From Curtobacterium sp. GC_Cur_3 (GTDB lineage: Bacteria > Actinomycetota > Actinomycetes > Actinomycetales > Microbacteriaceae): 64,000 nt of DNA. Both the position numbers and the translations under genes were made by a program. The notes below the pieces were generated by a model. It was not told where the DNA came from, searched no databases, and saw only the letters and a program-made list of their open reading frames with translations. Shown in pieces: positions 56,529 through 64,000 of this stretch (position 1 is the stretch's first letter; the number at the start of each line of letters is the position of its first letter). The DNA lies in contig NZ_JALNUI010000002.1 of NCBI RefSeq assembly GCF_026544205.1, positions 124,001-188,000 on the forward strand, written 5' to 3'.

Positions 56529-57245
56529 ATGATCGACGACGCGCCGCCGCTCCGCCCCCGCCGACGAGAGCCCGACGCGAACGGCATCCTCGTCCGGTCC
56601 GCGTACCCGCTGTCGACGCTCGTGATCGGCATCGCCGCGGTGCTCGTCCTGACCGTCGTCGGGTTCTTCCTGGGCACCGTCGACATCGGTCTCGCGAAGG
56701 CCCTCAACGAGCTGCACACCGGAGCGCTCCGGGCGTTCACCGACGGCGTCTACCACGCGATCAGCCCCGTGCCGGCGATCATCGTCACCGTCGTCGTCAC
56801 CGGGGTGATCTGGGCGGTGCAGCGGAACATCCGGCCGGCTGCTGCCTTCGCCGGGGTGGTCGCGATCACGTGGGTGCCGTCGGCGATCGTCAAGGAGCTC
56901 GTGCACCGCGCCCGGCCCGACGTCAGCGTGCTGCCGCACCCGTTCCCCGTGCAGCCGGACCCGGGCTACCCGAGCGGGCACACGGTGTTCATGGTGGCGT
57001 TCACCATCGCGGTGTGCTGGGTGCTGCGCGACACCCGGTGGCACGGGGTCGCCGTCGTCGTGGGCACGGTGGCCGTCGTCGTCGTGTGGTTCTCGGTGAC
57101 GATCGACGCGGTGCACTACCCGACCGACGCGCTGGCCTCGGTGGCGTGGGCGCTCGCCGTGGCCCCGGCCGCCCGGCTCGTGTGGGTCGACTGGCTGATG
57201 CCGCGGCTGCCGGTGTTGCGTCCGGCGAGGCCCGTCGCGCGCTGA
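56529..57245 (+). CDS. PAP2 family phosphatase
   Basis: The 238-residue membrane protein has six segments and the lipid phosphate phosphatase motifs: KELVHRARP, YPSGHT, and TIDAVHYPTD in place of the usual SRxxxxxHxxxD (catalytic His kept, Arg replaced). It may dephosphorylate undecaprenyl-diphosphate or another lipid phosphate outside the membrane. The Arg loss makes full activity uncertain. It is divergent from poxB. Confidence 0.87.
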   Translation: MIDDAPPLRPRRREPDANGILVRSAYPLSTLVIGIAAVLVLTVVGFFLGTVDIGLAKALNELHTGALRAFTDGVYHAISPVPAIIVTVVVTGVIWAVQRNIRPAAAFAGVVAITWVPSAIVKELVHRARPDVSVLPHPFPVQPDPGYPSGHTVFMVAFTIAVCWVLRDTRWHGVAVVVGTVAVVVVWFSVTIDAVHYPTDALASVAWALAVAPAARLVWVDWLMPRLPVLRPARPVAR

Positions 57246-57264
57246 CACGGGCGCGGGCGAGCCG

Positions 57265-57334
57265 GCAAAACACCGGCGTTCCTCGTTCACGCCGCGGATG
57301 TCCGCGGTGCGACTGACGAACACCGGTGTCTCGC
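57265..57334. repeat. Family B nested palindrome
   Basis: The outer arms GCAAAACACCGGCGTTC and GAACACCGGTGTCTCGC enclose an inner hairpin CACGCCGCGG-ATGT-CCGCGGTG. It has the same architecture and nearly the same arms as 33241-33310. It lies between the convergent PAP2 and MFS genes, a terminator position. Confidence 0.78.
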
Positions 57335-57340
57335 GGCAGC

Positions 57341-58585
57341 TCAGGCCGTGCGCACGGTCCTTCCGCGCGCGGCCAGCAGCGCGAGCACCGCGACGACCGC
57401 CGCAGCGAGCATCACGATCGCCAGGGGAGCGGCCGTCGTGGACCCGCCGATGCTCACCAGCGGCGACACCAGCGCAGCGAGGCCGAACTGCAGCGCGCCG
57501 AGCACCGCCGACGCACTGCCGGCAGCGGACGGCACGGCTCCGAGTGCCAGCGCCGTCGCGTTGCCGAGCACCAGGCCGAGGCTGCCGACCGCGGTGAACA
57601 GCGGCACGGCCAGGGCGATCACCGGGGCGCTGGTCGCGACGAGCACGGCGAAGGCCACCGTCGACGCGAGGACGAGCACGATGCCGAGGGACAGCACGCC
57701 CCGCACGGAGTGGCGCTCGGTGAGCTTGGCGGACAGGATGCTGACGCCCATCAGCGCCAGGGCGTTGATGCCGAACGCGATCCCGTACTCGACCGTGCCG
57801 AAGCCGATCATCTCCTGGTACAGGAACGGCGACGCCGAGATGTACGCCATCATCACCGCGAACGCGAAGCCGAACACCGCCGTGTAGCCGAGGAACGTGC
57901 GCGAGCGGAGGGCCCGCAGCGGCGATCCGGTCGCCTGGCGCTCAGCGCGGACCTCGTCACGGCGGGAGCGCAGGTGGGTCTCGCGGATCACGGCCAGCAC
58001 TGCGACGAGCATGACGACCGACAGCCCGAGCACGATCGTGAGCAGCCCGCGCCAGCCGATCGGACCGGTGAGCAGTCCGCCGAGCAGCGGTGCGACGACC
58101 GGGGCCACGCCACCGACGATCATCATGAGCGAGAACGCCCGTGCGGCGGGCTTGCCGGTGGCCAGGTCGGAGATGACCGCGCGGCTGATGACCATGCCGG
58201 CCGCTCCGCCGAGCCCCTGCAGCAGTCGGGCAGCGATGAGCACGCCGATGCTGGGCGCGAAGACCGCAGCCGCGCTCGCGAGGACGCACAGCACGGCCCC
58301 GGCGACGAGCGGGGGGACCCGGCCGAACCGGTCGGACAGCGGCCCGAAGACGAGCTGCCCGACGGTCACACCGACCAGGAACGCGGTCAGGGTGAGCTGC
58401 ACGGTGGTCGCCGAGGTCTGCAGCTGGGTCGTCATCTCGGGGAAGGCCGGCAGGTACAGGTCGGTGGCGAAGGGTGCCACGGCGCTGAGCAGGCCGAGCA
58501 CGAGCAGCAGGGCGGTCGTGATGCCCTGCTGCCGGGTCGTGGGTGTCGCGATGTCCGCGCGGATGGTACCGGTGTCCGTCGTCAT
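57341..58585 (-). CDS. Bcr/CflA-type MFS drug exporter
   Basis: The 414-residue protein has twelve membrane segments. FATDLYLPAFPEMTTQLQTS is the Bcr/CflA hallmark and GPLSDRFGRVPPLVAG the MFS loop 2-3 motif. It likely exports drugs such as bicyclomycin, chloramphenicol or sulfonamides by proton antiport. ATG 58585 is next to a strong palindrome and divergent from a MarR gene, so it is under MarR control. Confidence 0.9.
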   Translation of the reverse strand: MTTDTGTIRADIATPTTRQQGITTALLLVLGLLSAVAPFATDLYLPAFPEMTTQLQTSATTVQLTLTAFLVGVTVGQLVFGPLSDRFGRVPPLVAGAVLCVLASAAAVFAPSIGVLIAARLLQGLGGAAGMVISRAVISDLATGKPAARAFSLMMIVGGVAPVVAPLLGGLLTGPIGWRGLLTIVLGLSVVMLVAVLAVIRETHLRSRRDEVRAERQATGSPLRALRSRTFLGYTAVFGFAFAVMMAYISASPFLYQEMIGFGTVEYGIAFGINALALMGVSILSAKLTERHSVRGVLSLGIVLVLASTVAFAVLVATSAPVIALAVPLFTAVGSLGLVLGNATALALGAVPSAAGSASAVLGALQFGLAALVSPLVSIGGSTTAAPLAIVMLAAAVVAVLALLAARGRTVRTA

Positions 58586-58594
58586 GATGATGTG

Positions 58595-58617
58595 ATCATA
58601 ACCCAATTGGTTATGAT
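58595..58617. promoter_or_regulatory. MarR operator
   Basis: ATCATAACC-CAATT-GGTTATGAT has 9-bp perfect arms (23 bp). A third half-site, GCATAACC, lies at 58619-58626. On the minus strand TATGAT within the right half can act as -10 for the exporter. The operator covers the promoter of the exporter and lies 36 bases before the MarR ATG. It is AT-rich against its context. Confidence 0.8.
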
Positions 58618-58653
58618 TGCATAACCGTTGACGATCGGCGCTACAGTGCACCC

Positions 58654-59112
58654 ATGGACTCCGCCGTGACCGACGAGGCGCTCGCCGACCTCGCGGACCT
58701 CGTGCTCCGGGTCTCGCGCGAGATCGACCCGAACGGCAGCTCGGCCCTCGACGTCGTGCCGCTCACCGGGACCGAGGTCCTCGTCCTGCGGTGGGTCGAC
58801 ATGCACCCGGGGACGTCACCCAGCGCCACGGCCGAGGCGACGGCACTGCAGCGGAGCAACCTCAGCGCCGCGCTCCGGTCGCTCGTGGCGAAGGGCATGG
58901 TCGACCGACGTGCCGACCCCCGCGACGCCCGGCTCGTGCAGCTGTTCGCCACCGAGCAGGCGGCCGCGAACATCCGGGTGTTGCGTGCGCACTGGGCGGG
59001 CAGGCTCCGTGCGGCGCTGGGCGACGCGACGACCGACGACTCGGGCCGGGTGGCCGACGCCGTCGCGCTGCTGACGCGGTTCGACGACGGGCTCCGACCG
59101 GCCGGGTCCTAG
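58654..59112 (+). CDS. MarR family regulator
   Basis: The 152-residue regulator has a winged helix (about 42-100): TEVLVLRWVDMHPGTSPSAT, ALQRSNLSAALRSLVAKGMV, and the wing RRADPRDARLVQL with the DxR wing motif. TACAGT lies 6 bases before ATG 58654, so the mRNA may be leaderless. It is divergent from the exporter and should repress it through the palindrome. Its stop shares CTAG with SoxR. Confidence 0.9.
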   Translation: MDSAVTDEALADLADLVLRVSREIDPNGSSALDVVPLTGTEVLVLRWVDMHPGTSPSATAEATALQRSNLSAALRSLVAKGMVDRRADPRDARLVQLFATEQAAANIRVLRAHWAGRLRAALGDATTDDSGRVADAVALLTRFDDGLRPAGS

Positions 59113-59627
59113 GCGGCACCCTCGGCGTGCTCGACGCCTTCCGCGCCCACCGCCCCCTCGTCGTCCTCGATCGGGAGCAGCCGTCGGGCGCCGTGCCCCT
59201 CGGAGCCGAGCGCGTCCCCGGGGTTCACGACCAGGCAGGCGTTGAGGGAGACGCACCCGCAGCCGATGCAGCGGGTCATCTCCTCCTGCAGCCGCGCGAG
59301 CTCGAGCTGGCGGGCGCGGAGTCGTGCCCGCCACCGCTCGTTCAGCCGGGCCCAGTCCCGCAGTGACGGCATCCGGTCCTCGGGGAGGGCCGCGAACTGG
59401 TCGGCGACCTCGCTCAGGGGGATGCCGAGCCGCTTGGCGACCTGGATGATGGCGATCCGCCGCTCCATGTGCCGCGGGTACAGGCGCGTGCCGCCGTCGG
59501 TCCGTTCGGGGCGGATCAGGCCCTTGCGCTCGTAGAAGTGCAGCGCCGACGCGGCGACGCCCGTCCGCGCGACGACCTCACCGATCGTCAGCAGGTCGGT
59601 CGGACGCGGCCCAGGGATCTCGACCAT
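59109..59627 (-). CDS. soxR: redox-sensing activator SoxR
   Basis: The 172-residue MerR-family protein has the N-terminal helix-turn-helix (LTIGEVVARTGVAASALHFY), a dimer helix and the [2Fe-2S] ligands Cys120, Cys123, Cys125 and Cys131 (CIGCGCVSLNAC), the exact SoxR spacing. Oxidation of the cluster by redox-cycling compounds turns target genes on. The C-terminus is longer and acidic (DDEGAVGAEGVEHAEGAA). ATG 59627 is chosen because the family begins at this region. Its targets may include the nearby genes, but no SoxR box was identified. Confidence 0.93.
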   Translation of the reverse strand: MVEIPGPRPTDLLTIGEVVARTGVAASALHFYERKGLIRPERTDGGTRLYPRHMERRIAIIQVAKRLGIPLSEVADQFAALPEDRMPSLRDWARLNERWRARLRARQLELARLQEEMTRCIGCGCVSLNACLVVNPGDALGSEGHGARRLLPIEDDEGAVGAEGVEHAEGAA

Positions 59628-59670
59628 GGTGGAGATCCTACCGAGCGGCGTCAGCAGCGGCAGCGGTGAC

Positions 59671-59694
59671 CGCAGCCGCAGCCGCAGCCGCAGC
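59671..59694. repeat. CGCAGC hexamer repeat
   Basis: Four perfect CGCAGC copies lie between soxR and the YdcF gene, with imperfect copies around them (AGCAGCGG). A simple-sequence tract without known role. Confidence 0.6.
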
Positions 59695-59716
59695 ACGAGC
59701 ACCGGTCGCAGCCCCG

Positions 59717-60764
59717 TCACCGCTGCTGGAACGACTCCCAGAGCAGGAACCCGGTGAAGGCGACGAACGGCAGGAACGCCACGAGGTTCAACCACCGGTG
59801 CTCGACGATGACCGCGATGAACTCCCGCAGGAACGCGCTCGGCACGTAGTACGGCGCCGTGGGCGAGCCGATCACCTGCGCCGGCAGGTCGAGCTGCCGG
59901 GCCAGCACCGCGGCCCGCAGCACGTGGTAGTTGTTCGTCACGACGACGACGTGGCCGTCCCGTCCCGCCTCGGTCTGCACCGCGCGCGAGAAGCGGAGGT
60001 TCTCCCGCGTGGACCTCGACGCGGTCTCGGGCAGGACGTCCCCGGGGTGCTGCGCCGTTCGCGAGCAGGTACTCGGCCATCGCCGTCCCCTCGGCCCGTG
60101 GTTCGTCGGAGCCCTGTCCGCCGGACGGGATCAGCACCGGACGCCGGCCGGCCGCGAGCTCCGTGCGGTACAGCGCGAGTGCCCGGTCGAGACGGCTCCG
60201 AAGCAGCGGCGGGACGTCGCCACGGACGAGCCCGGAGCCGAGCACCACGATCGCGTCCGGCGTCTCGCGGAACCGCATCCGCCCGTAGACGACGGAGTAC
60301 ACCGCGAACGCGACGAAGGCGAGCGCCACGTACACGCAGAGGAACACGAGCAGCACGACGGCCGACACCGCCACGGAACCGACAGCGGTCTGCTGACCCC
60401 CGGTGGCGACGGTGAACACCACGACGGCGACGGTCGGCAGCACGAACACGAGCACGCCGGCGACGAGCGAGAGCAGGTTGCCGAGGCTGCGGCCCTCGCG
60501 CCGGAGCATCTGCACGCCGTTCACGACGAGGGCGACCCCGAGGGCGACGACGGCGAGCGGGACGAGCAGCACCACGAGTCCGCTGACGACGCCGAACCCG
60601 GGGACGGCTGCGGTGAGGATCGACACCACCGCGGCCGCACCGAACAGGACGGCGGCGGTGAGGAAGACCCCGTTCCGCAGCATCCGCCGGTCGTGCCGAC
60701 GGCACAGCACGTAGAGCAGCAGGAAGACCAGCGCGGGGACGAGCCCGGCGGCGGGAGCGATCAC
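59717..60764 (-). pseudogene. YdcF/DUF218 family membrane protein, frameshifted
   Basis: The reading frame has several membrane segments (VPALVFLLLYVLC and others) followed by the DUF218 domain: AIVVLGSGLVRGDVPPLL, PVLIPSGGQGSDEPRAEG, AEYLLANGAA. There it breaks: CCCCGGGG near 60043-60050 has one extra base. In the restored frame it continues GDVLPETASRSTRENLRFS and VVVVTNNYHVLRAA, ending at 59717. The protein would be an envelope vitamin B12/ElyC-like or precursor-handling protein. The break may be a true mutation or a sequencing error in a homopolymer. GTG 60764 is the likely start. Confidence 0.8.
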
Positions 60765-60870
60765 GGGGTGGCCGTTCGGAGCGCGGTCATGCCAGCACGG
60801 TACCGGTTCCGTGTGACATCTCGTACGGTGGATCGGTGCCCACCCGGGTGCCCCGTGCCAGGCTCGGAGC

Positions 60871-61914
60871 ATGACCTACATCGCCAGCGACGACCGCTAC
60901 GACTCGATGACGTACCGCCGGACGGGCCGCTCCGGCCTCGACCTGCCGCTGCTCTCCCTGGGCTACTGGCACAACTTCGGGGACGACATGCCCTTCGAGG
61001 ACCAGCGGGCGATCAGCCGTCGCGCGTTCGACCTCGGCATCACGCACCACGACCTCGCGAACAACTACGGCCCGCCCTACGGCGCCGCCGAGGTCAACTT
61101 CGGCCGGCTCATGCGCGAGGACTTCCGCCCGTACCGCGACGAGATGGTCGTCTCGACGAAGGCCGGCTGGGACATGTGGCCCGGCCCGTACGGCCAGGGC
61201 GGCGGGTCGCGCAAGTACGTCCTCGCCTCGCTCGACCAGTCCCTGACCCGGATGGGACTCGACTACGTCGACGTCTTCTACTCCCACCGCCTCGACTCCT
61301 CGACGCCGCTCGAGGAGACCATGGGCGCACTGCACACCGCCGTGCAGCAGGGCAAGGCGCTGTACGTCGGCATCTCCTCGTACGACGCGGCCCGCAGCCG
61401 CGAAGCCGTCGAGATCCTCCGTGACCTCGGCACCCCACTCCTGATCCACCAGCCCTCGTACTCGATGCTGAACCGCTGGATCGAGACCGAGGGGCTCCTC
61501 GACGCGGCTGGCGAGCTCGGCTTCGGGGTCATCGGGTTCACCGCGCTGGCCCAGGGCCTGCTGACCGGCCGTTACCTCGATGGTGTGCCCGCGGACTCCC
61601 GCGCGGCCGCCGGCAAGACGCTCGACCCGTCGTCGATCACGCCGGAGGTCGTCCAGCACCTCAACGCGCTGAACGCCGTCGCCGAGGCGCGCGGCCAGTC
61701 CCTGGCGCAGCTCGCCCTCGCCTGGGCGCTCCGCGACGAGCGCGTCACCTCGCTCGTGATCGGGGCATCACGCGTCTCCCAGCTCGAGGACAACGTCGCC
61801 GCCCTGGCGAACCTGTCCTTCACCGACGAGGAGCTCCGGACCATCGACGAGCACTCCGTCGGCATCACCGACGTCGACCTGTGGGCAGGTGCGCGCTCCG
61901 GCGCCGTCTCCTGA
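60871..61914 (+). CDS. aldo/keto reductase (YghZ-like)
   Basis: The 347-residue enzyme matches the YghZ (L-glyceraldehyde 3-phosphate reductase) group: YRRTGRSGLDLPLLSLGYWH, catalytic Asp61 and Tyr66 (HDLANNYGPPYG), Lys97 (VSTKAGWDMW) and His139 (YSHRLD). NADPH site residues include GASRVSQLEDN. It reduces aldehydes such as methylglyoxal or glyceraldehyde-3-phosphate. It is convergent with a second, degenerate aldo/keto reductase; a palindrome lies between. Confidence 0.93.
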   Translation: MTYIASDDRYDSMTYRRTGRSGLDLPLLSLGYWHNFGDDMPFEDQRAISRRAFDLGITHHDLANNYGPPYGAAEVNFGRLMREDFRPYRDEMVVSTKAGWDMWPGPYGQGGGSRKYVLASLDQSLTRMGLDYVDVFYSHRLDSSTPLEETMGALHTAVQQGKALYVGISSYDAARSREAVEILRDLGTPLLIHQPSYSMLNRWIETEGLLDAAGELGFGVIGFTALAQGLLTGRYLDGVPADSRAAAGKTLDPSSITPEVVQHLNALNAVAEARGQSLAQLALAWALRDERVTSLVIGASRVSQLEDNVAALANLSFTDEELRTIDEHSVGITDVDLWAGARSGAVS

Positions 61915-61923
61915 CGCACCCAT

Positions 61924-61971
61924 GACGGACTGGAGGCTCGGTGCCAGCTGGCACCGAGCCTCCAGTCCGTC
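61924..61971. repeat. Family A palindrome
   Basis: A perfect 48-bp palindrome (24 + 24) with centre CCAG|CTGG and core GGAGGCTCGGTGCC, 9 bases after the aldo/keto reductase stop. It is the best copy of the consensus. Confidence 0.85.
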
Positions 61972-61988
61972 CCGGCGCACGTTCTGAC

Positions 61989-62043
61989 CCATCGCGTCTG
62001 CGATGGTAAGTCGTTCCGCGCGTTGCGTGTCGGAAGGAACGAC
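61989..62043. terminator. hairpins between convergent aldo/keto reductase genes
   Basis: CCATCGC-GTCT-GCGATGG (61989-62006) is a 7-bp stem with a tetraloop. GTCGTTCC (62010-62017) and GGAACGAC (62036-62043) form another stem. Both lie about 70-125 bases after the end of the minus-strand reductase and may end its transcript. Confidence 0.5.
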
Positions 62044-62113
62044 CTCCTACGCGCGTTTCGACCCACCACGTGCGATTCCGCACCCCACGCGCGGGACGAC
62101 CCCCAGCGCACCC

Positions 62114-63139
62114 TCACACGCGGACGCGCCCCCGCAACCGCTCCCGGGACAGCGCCGCCAGCAGCACGCCGGTGTCCTGCTCGAGCAGGTGCGTCCCGGG
62201 CGCCACCACCGCGTCGACCGCGTCGAGCAGGTCGTCGTCGAGCACGACCTCGGCGGCCTGCGCGTAGGCGTCCACGTGCGACACGGTCCGCGGACCGACC
62301 ACCACCGAGGCCACGTCCGGGTGGGTCAGCGCGAACCCGACGGCGAGTTCGAGCAGGGTGAGCCCGGCCTCGTCCGCGAGCAGCCCGAGCCGGTCGACGG
62401 CCTCGAGCTTCCGACGGTTGGCCGGCGCGCCGATGTCGTACTCCGCCGGCCGCGCGACGCTGTGTGGCGACCGCGGCTGCACGGTGCCGATCCGGTAGGC
62501 ACCGGCGAGCCACCCGCCCGCGAGCGGTGCGCCGGCCAGGACCCCGAGGCCGAACCGCCTGGCGACCGGGAACACGGTCCGCTCGGCCGTCCGGGTCAGC
62601 ACCGAGTACGGCGCGTGCGTCGCGGTGGCGCGCTTCGCCCCGGAGCGGAGCCACTGGGCCTCGACGAGCTCCTCGGCGGGGAACCCGGGGATCCCGAACG
62701 CCCGGATCTTGCCCTGTCCGACCAGGTCCGCGAGCGCGTCGAGCGTCTCGTCGAGCGCCGTCGCGGGGTCGGGCCGCGCGGGCTGGTAGAGGTCGATGAC
62801 GTCGGTGCCGAGCCGGGAGAGGCTCCGCTCGACGGCTCGGAACATCCACCGCCGACCGGCGCCGCGGTGGGCGGGGTCGCCGTCGGTCGGGTCGCCGAAG
62901 CGGACGGACAGGAAGACGTCGTCGCGCCGGTCGGCGAGCGCAGCGCCGACCGCGACCTCGGCGAGCCCGCCACCGTGCGCGTCGGAGACGTCGACGGCGG
63001 TGATGCCCCGGTCGAGTCCGTCGACGACCAGCCGTGCCGCGCCGTCGAGGTCCCGCGTCGCGACCCCGGCGAGCGCCCGGGTCCCGAGGGTCAGCGCGCT
63101 GACGGGCGCACCCGACCGGCCCATCGTGCGCTGCTCCAT
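62114..63139 (-). CDS. aldo/keto reductase-like protein lacking catalytic residues
   Basis: The 341-residue protein has the full aldo/keto reductase fold (MGRSGAPVSALTLGTRALAG to VVGPRTVSHVDAYAQA), but the catalytic tetrad is lost apart from Asp50: Tyr is His55 (DVSDAHGGG), Lys is Arg80 (FLSVRFGD) and His is Ala121 (YQPARPDP). Such degenerate members exist in actinobacteria and may bind NADP or act as regulators rather than reduce. ATG 63139 is the family start. Confidence 0.85.
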   Translation of the reverse strand: MEQRTMGRSGAPVSALTLGTRALAGVATRDLDGAARLVVDGLDRGITAVDVSDAHGGGLAEVAVGAALADRRDDVFLSVRFGDPTDGDPAHRGAGRRWMFRAVERSLSRLGTDVIDLYQPARPDPATALDETLDALADLVGQGKIRAFGIPGFPAEELVEAQWLRSGAKRATATHAPYSVLTRTAERTVFPVARRFGLGVLAGAPLAGGWLAGAYRIGTVQPRSPHSVARPAEYDIGAPANRRKLEAVDRLGLLADEAGLTLLELAVGFALTHPDVASVVVGPRTVSHVDAYAQAAEVVLDDDLLDAVDAVVAPGTHLLEQDTGVLLAALSRERLRGRVRV

Positions 63140-63331
63140 GCGCGCCACGATATGGGCGTCGACGGGTGGTCGGGACGCCGGTGACGAACCGTGACGCGGA
63201 CCGGTCGCAGCCCGTCCGACATGACGTCGGATGACGTCCCTGGAGCGGTTCCACGACGTCCCGTGACGGCGGGTTGCGGTGCGTGTCGGGAGGCTCGCGG
63301 TGCGCCCGCAGCACTGCCTACGGTCCTCGAC

Positions 63332-64000
63332 ATGACCCGATCCGACACCGTCCAGCCCGGCGCCCCGGCCCCTCGGCCCGGCCGCGCCGTCCGCCGTCGC
63401 GTGGTCGCCGCACTGGCCGCCGCCGTCACCGCCTCCGTGGTCCTGGCCGGCTGCTCGGCCGGTGCCGTCTCCGCGACCCGCGACACGGGTCCGGTGCGCG
63501 GCGGGACGCTCGTCTACGCGACGGACCGCGAGCCGACGTGCCTCGACCCGCACAACTCCGGGGACATGCCGCAGACGTACATCGCCCGGCAGTACCTCGA
63601 CTCGCTCGTGTCCCTGCAGCGTGACGGCAGCGTCGTGCCGTGGCTCGCGACGAGCTGGCGGATCTCGGACGACGGCACGCAGTACGACTTCACGCTGAAG
63701 CGGGGCGTGGAGTTCACGGACGGCACCCCGTTCGACGCGCAGGCGGTGGTGGACAACTTCACGCAGATCCTCGACCCGGCGACGCAGTCGAGCACCGACC
63801 TGCTCTACCTGACCGGGTACTTCGAGAAGGCCACGGCCATCAGCGACCACGTCGTGCGGATCGACCTGAAGCGGCCGTACTCGCCGCTGCTCGCCGCGCT
63901 GTCGCAGGCGTTCTTCGGCATGGAGTCGCCGAAGGCCATGGCGCGGGGGCTCGCGGCGAACTGCGAGTCGCCGGTGGGGACCGGGCCCTTCGTCGTGCAG
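63332..64000 (+). CDS. ABC importer peptide-binding lipoprotein, N-terminal part
   Basis: The frame is open to the window end (223 codons). A basic start (RPGRAVRRRVVAALAAA) leads to a lipobox LAGC, then the SBP_bac_5 domain (TLVYATDREPTCLDPHNSGD, FTLKRGVEFTDGTPFDAQAV). It should be an extracellular binding protein for peptides or similar ligands. It continues beyond base 64000; permease and ATPase genes probably follow outside the window. ATG 63332 is the only suitable start. Confidence 0.9.
   Translation, partial: MTRSDTVQPGAPAPRPGRAVRRRVVAALAAAVTASVVLAGCSAGAVSATRDTGPVRGGTLVYATDREPTCLDPHNSGDMPQTYIARQYLDSLVSLQRDGSVVPWLATSWRISDDGTQYDFTLKRGVEFTDGTPFDAQAVVDNFTQILDPATQSSTDLLYLTGYFEKATAISDHVVRIDLKRPYSPLLAALSQAFFGMESPKAMARGLAANCESPVGTGPFVVQ

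Noticed and set aside
1-64000. tRNA or rRNA genes
   Set aside because: I looked for GTTCGA/GGTTCAAATCC-type T-loops with acceptor stems and for conserved rRNA blocks and found none that I could support by eye.

Overview
The window is very GC-rich, with GC-ending codons almost everywhere, many GTG starts and many 1-8 bp gene overlaps (ATGA or GTGA). Together with the gene families present (ROK, MFS, dipeptide ABC importers, GT81 synthase, COG4705 membrane proteins, DUF4913) this suggests an actinobacterium of the Microbacteriaceae; a Curtobacterium-like genome is my best guess, not proven. No rRNA, tRNA or CRISPR array was seen.

Layout. 1-3357: sugar or amino-sugar operon (MFS porter tail, DeoR regulator, SIS-domain protein, ROK kinase). 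3472-9380: small stress, detox and regulator genes (two TetR, Dabb, DoxX, nucleosidase, MFS efflux, DHFR-like, VOC). 9586-13753: NarL-type two-component system followed by an ABC-2 exporter. 13783-17916: two Gfo/Idh/MocA oxidoreductases, then a GT81 synthase with its HAD phosphatase (mannosyl- or glucosylglycerate type compatible solute). 18060-21319: MATE exporter with its MarR gene, a palindrome cluster, a DUF808 membrane protein. 21420-31561: divergent cluster of CutC, M81 peptidase and ROK regulator against a dipeptide-type ABC importer and ROK kinase. 31698-33987: Ser/Thr kinase with a GAF domain, then pyroglutamyl peptidase (pcp).

33988-43939 is a foreign block: truncated conjugation genes (coupling protein, relaxase), a DUF4913 gene, unknown genes and an AT-richer cargo pair, a 949-residue secreted multi-domain cutinase-like protein and a lipoprotein. 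It is bounded by diverged second copies of the pcp 3' end and of part of the neighbouring AAA ATPase gene, so it looks like an integrated, partly deleted plasmid or integrative element. 43986-49850: AAA ATPase with acidic repeat tail, then a COG4705-DedA-COG4705 operon divergent from an OmpR-type two-component system. 49972-54597: secreted trypsin-like protease, two SDR enzymes, an XRE regulator and a two-gene cassette bracketed by a second copy of the poxB 3' end. 54660-64000: pyruvate oxidase, PAP2 phosphatase, Bcr/CflA-type efflux with a MarR regulator, SoxR, a frameshifted YdcF gene, two aldo/keto reductases (one lacking the catalytic residues) and the start of another peptide-binding lipoprotein.

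Two families of intergenic palindromes recur through the window. Family A is a perfect or near-perfect 40-50 bp palindrome at gene ends with a conserved GGAGGCT...AGCCTCC core. Family B is built from ACACCGGTGT-type units, often nested around a second hairpin. They, and the two 3'-end duplications with foreign cargo, are the most unusual structural signals here.
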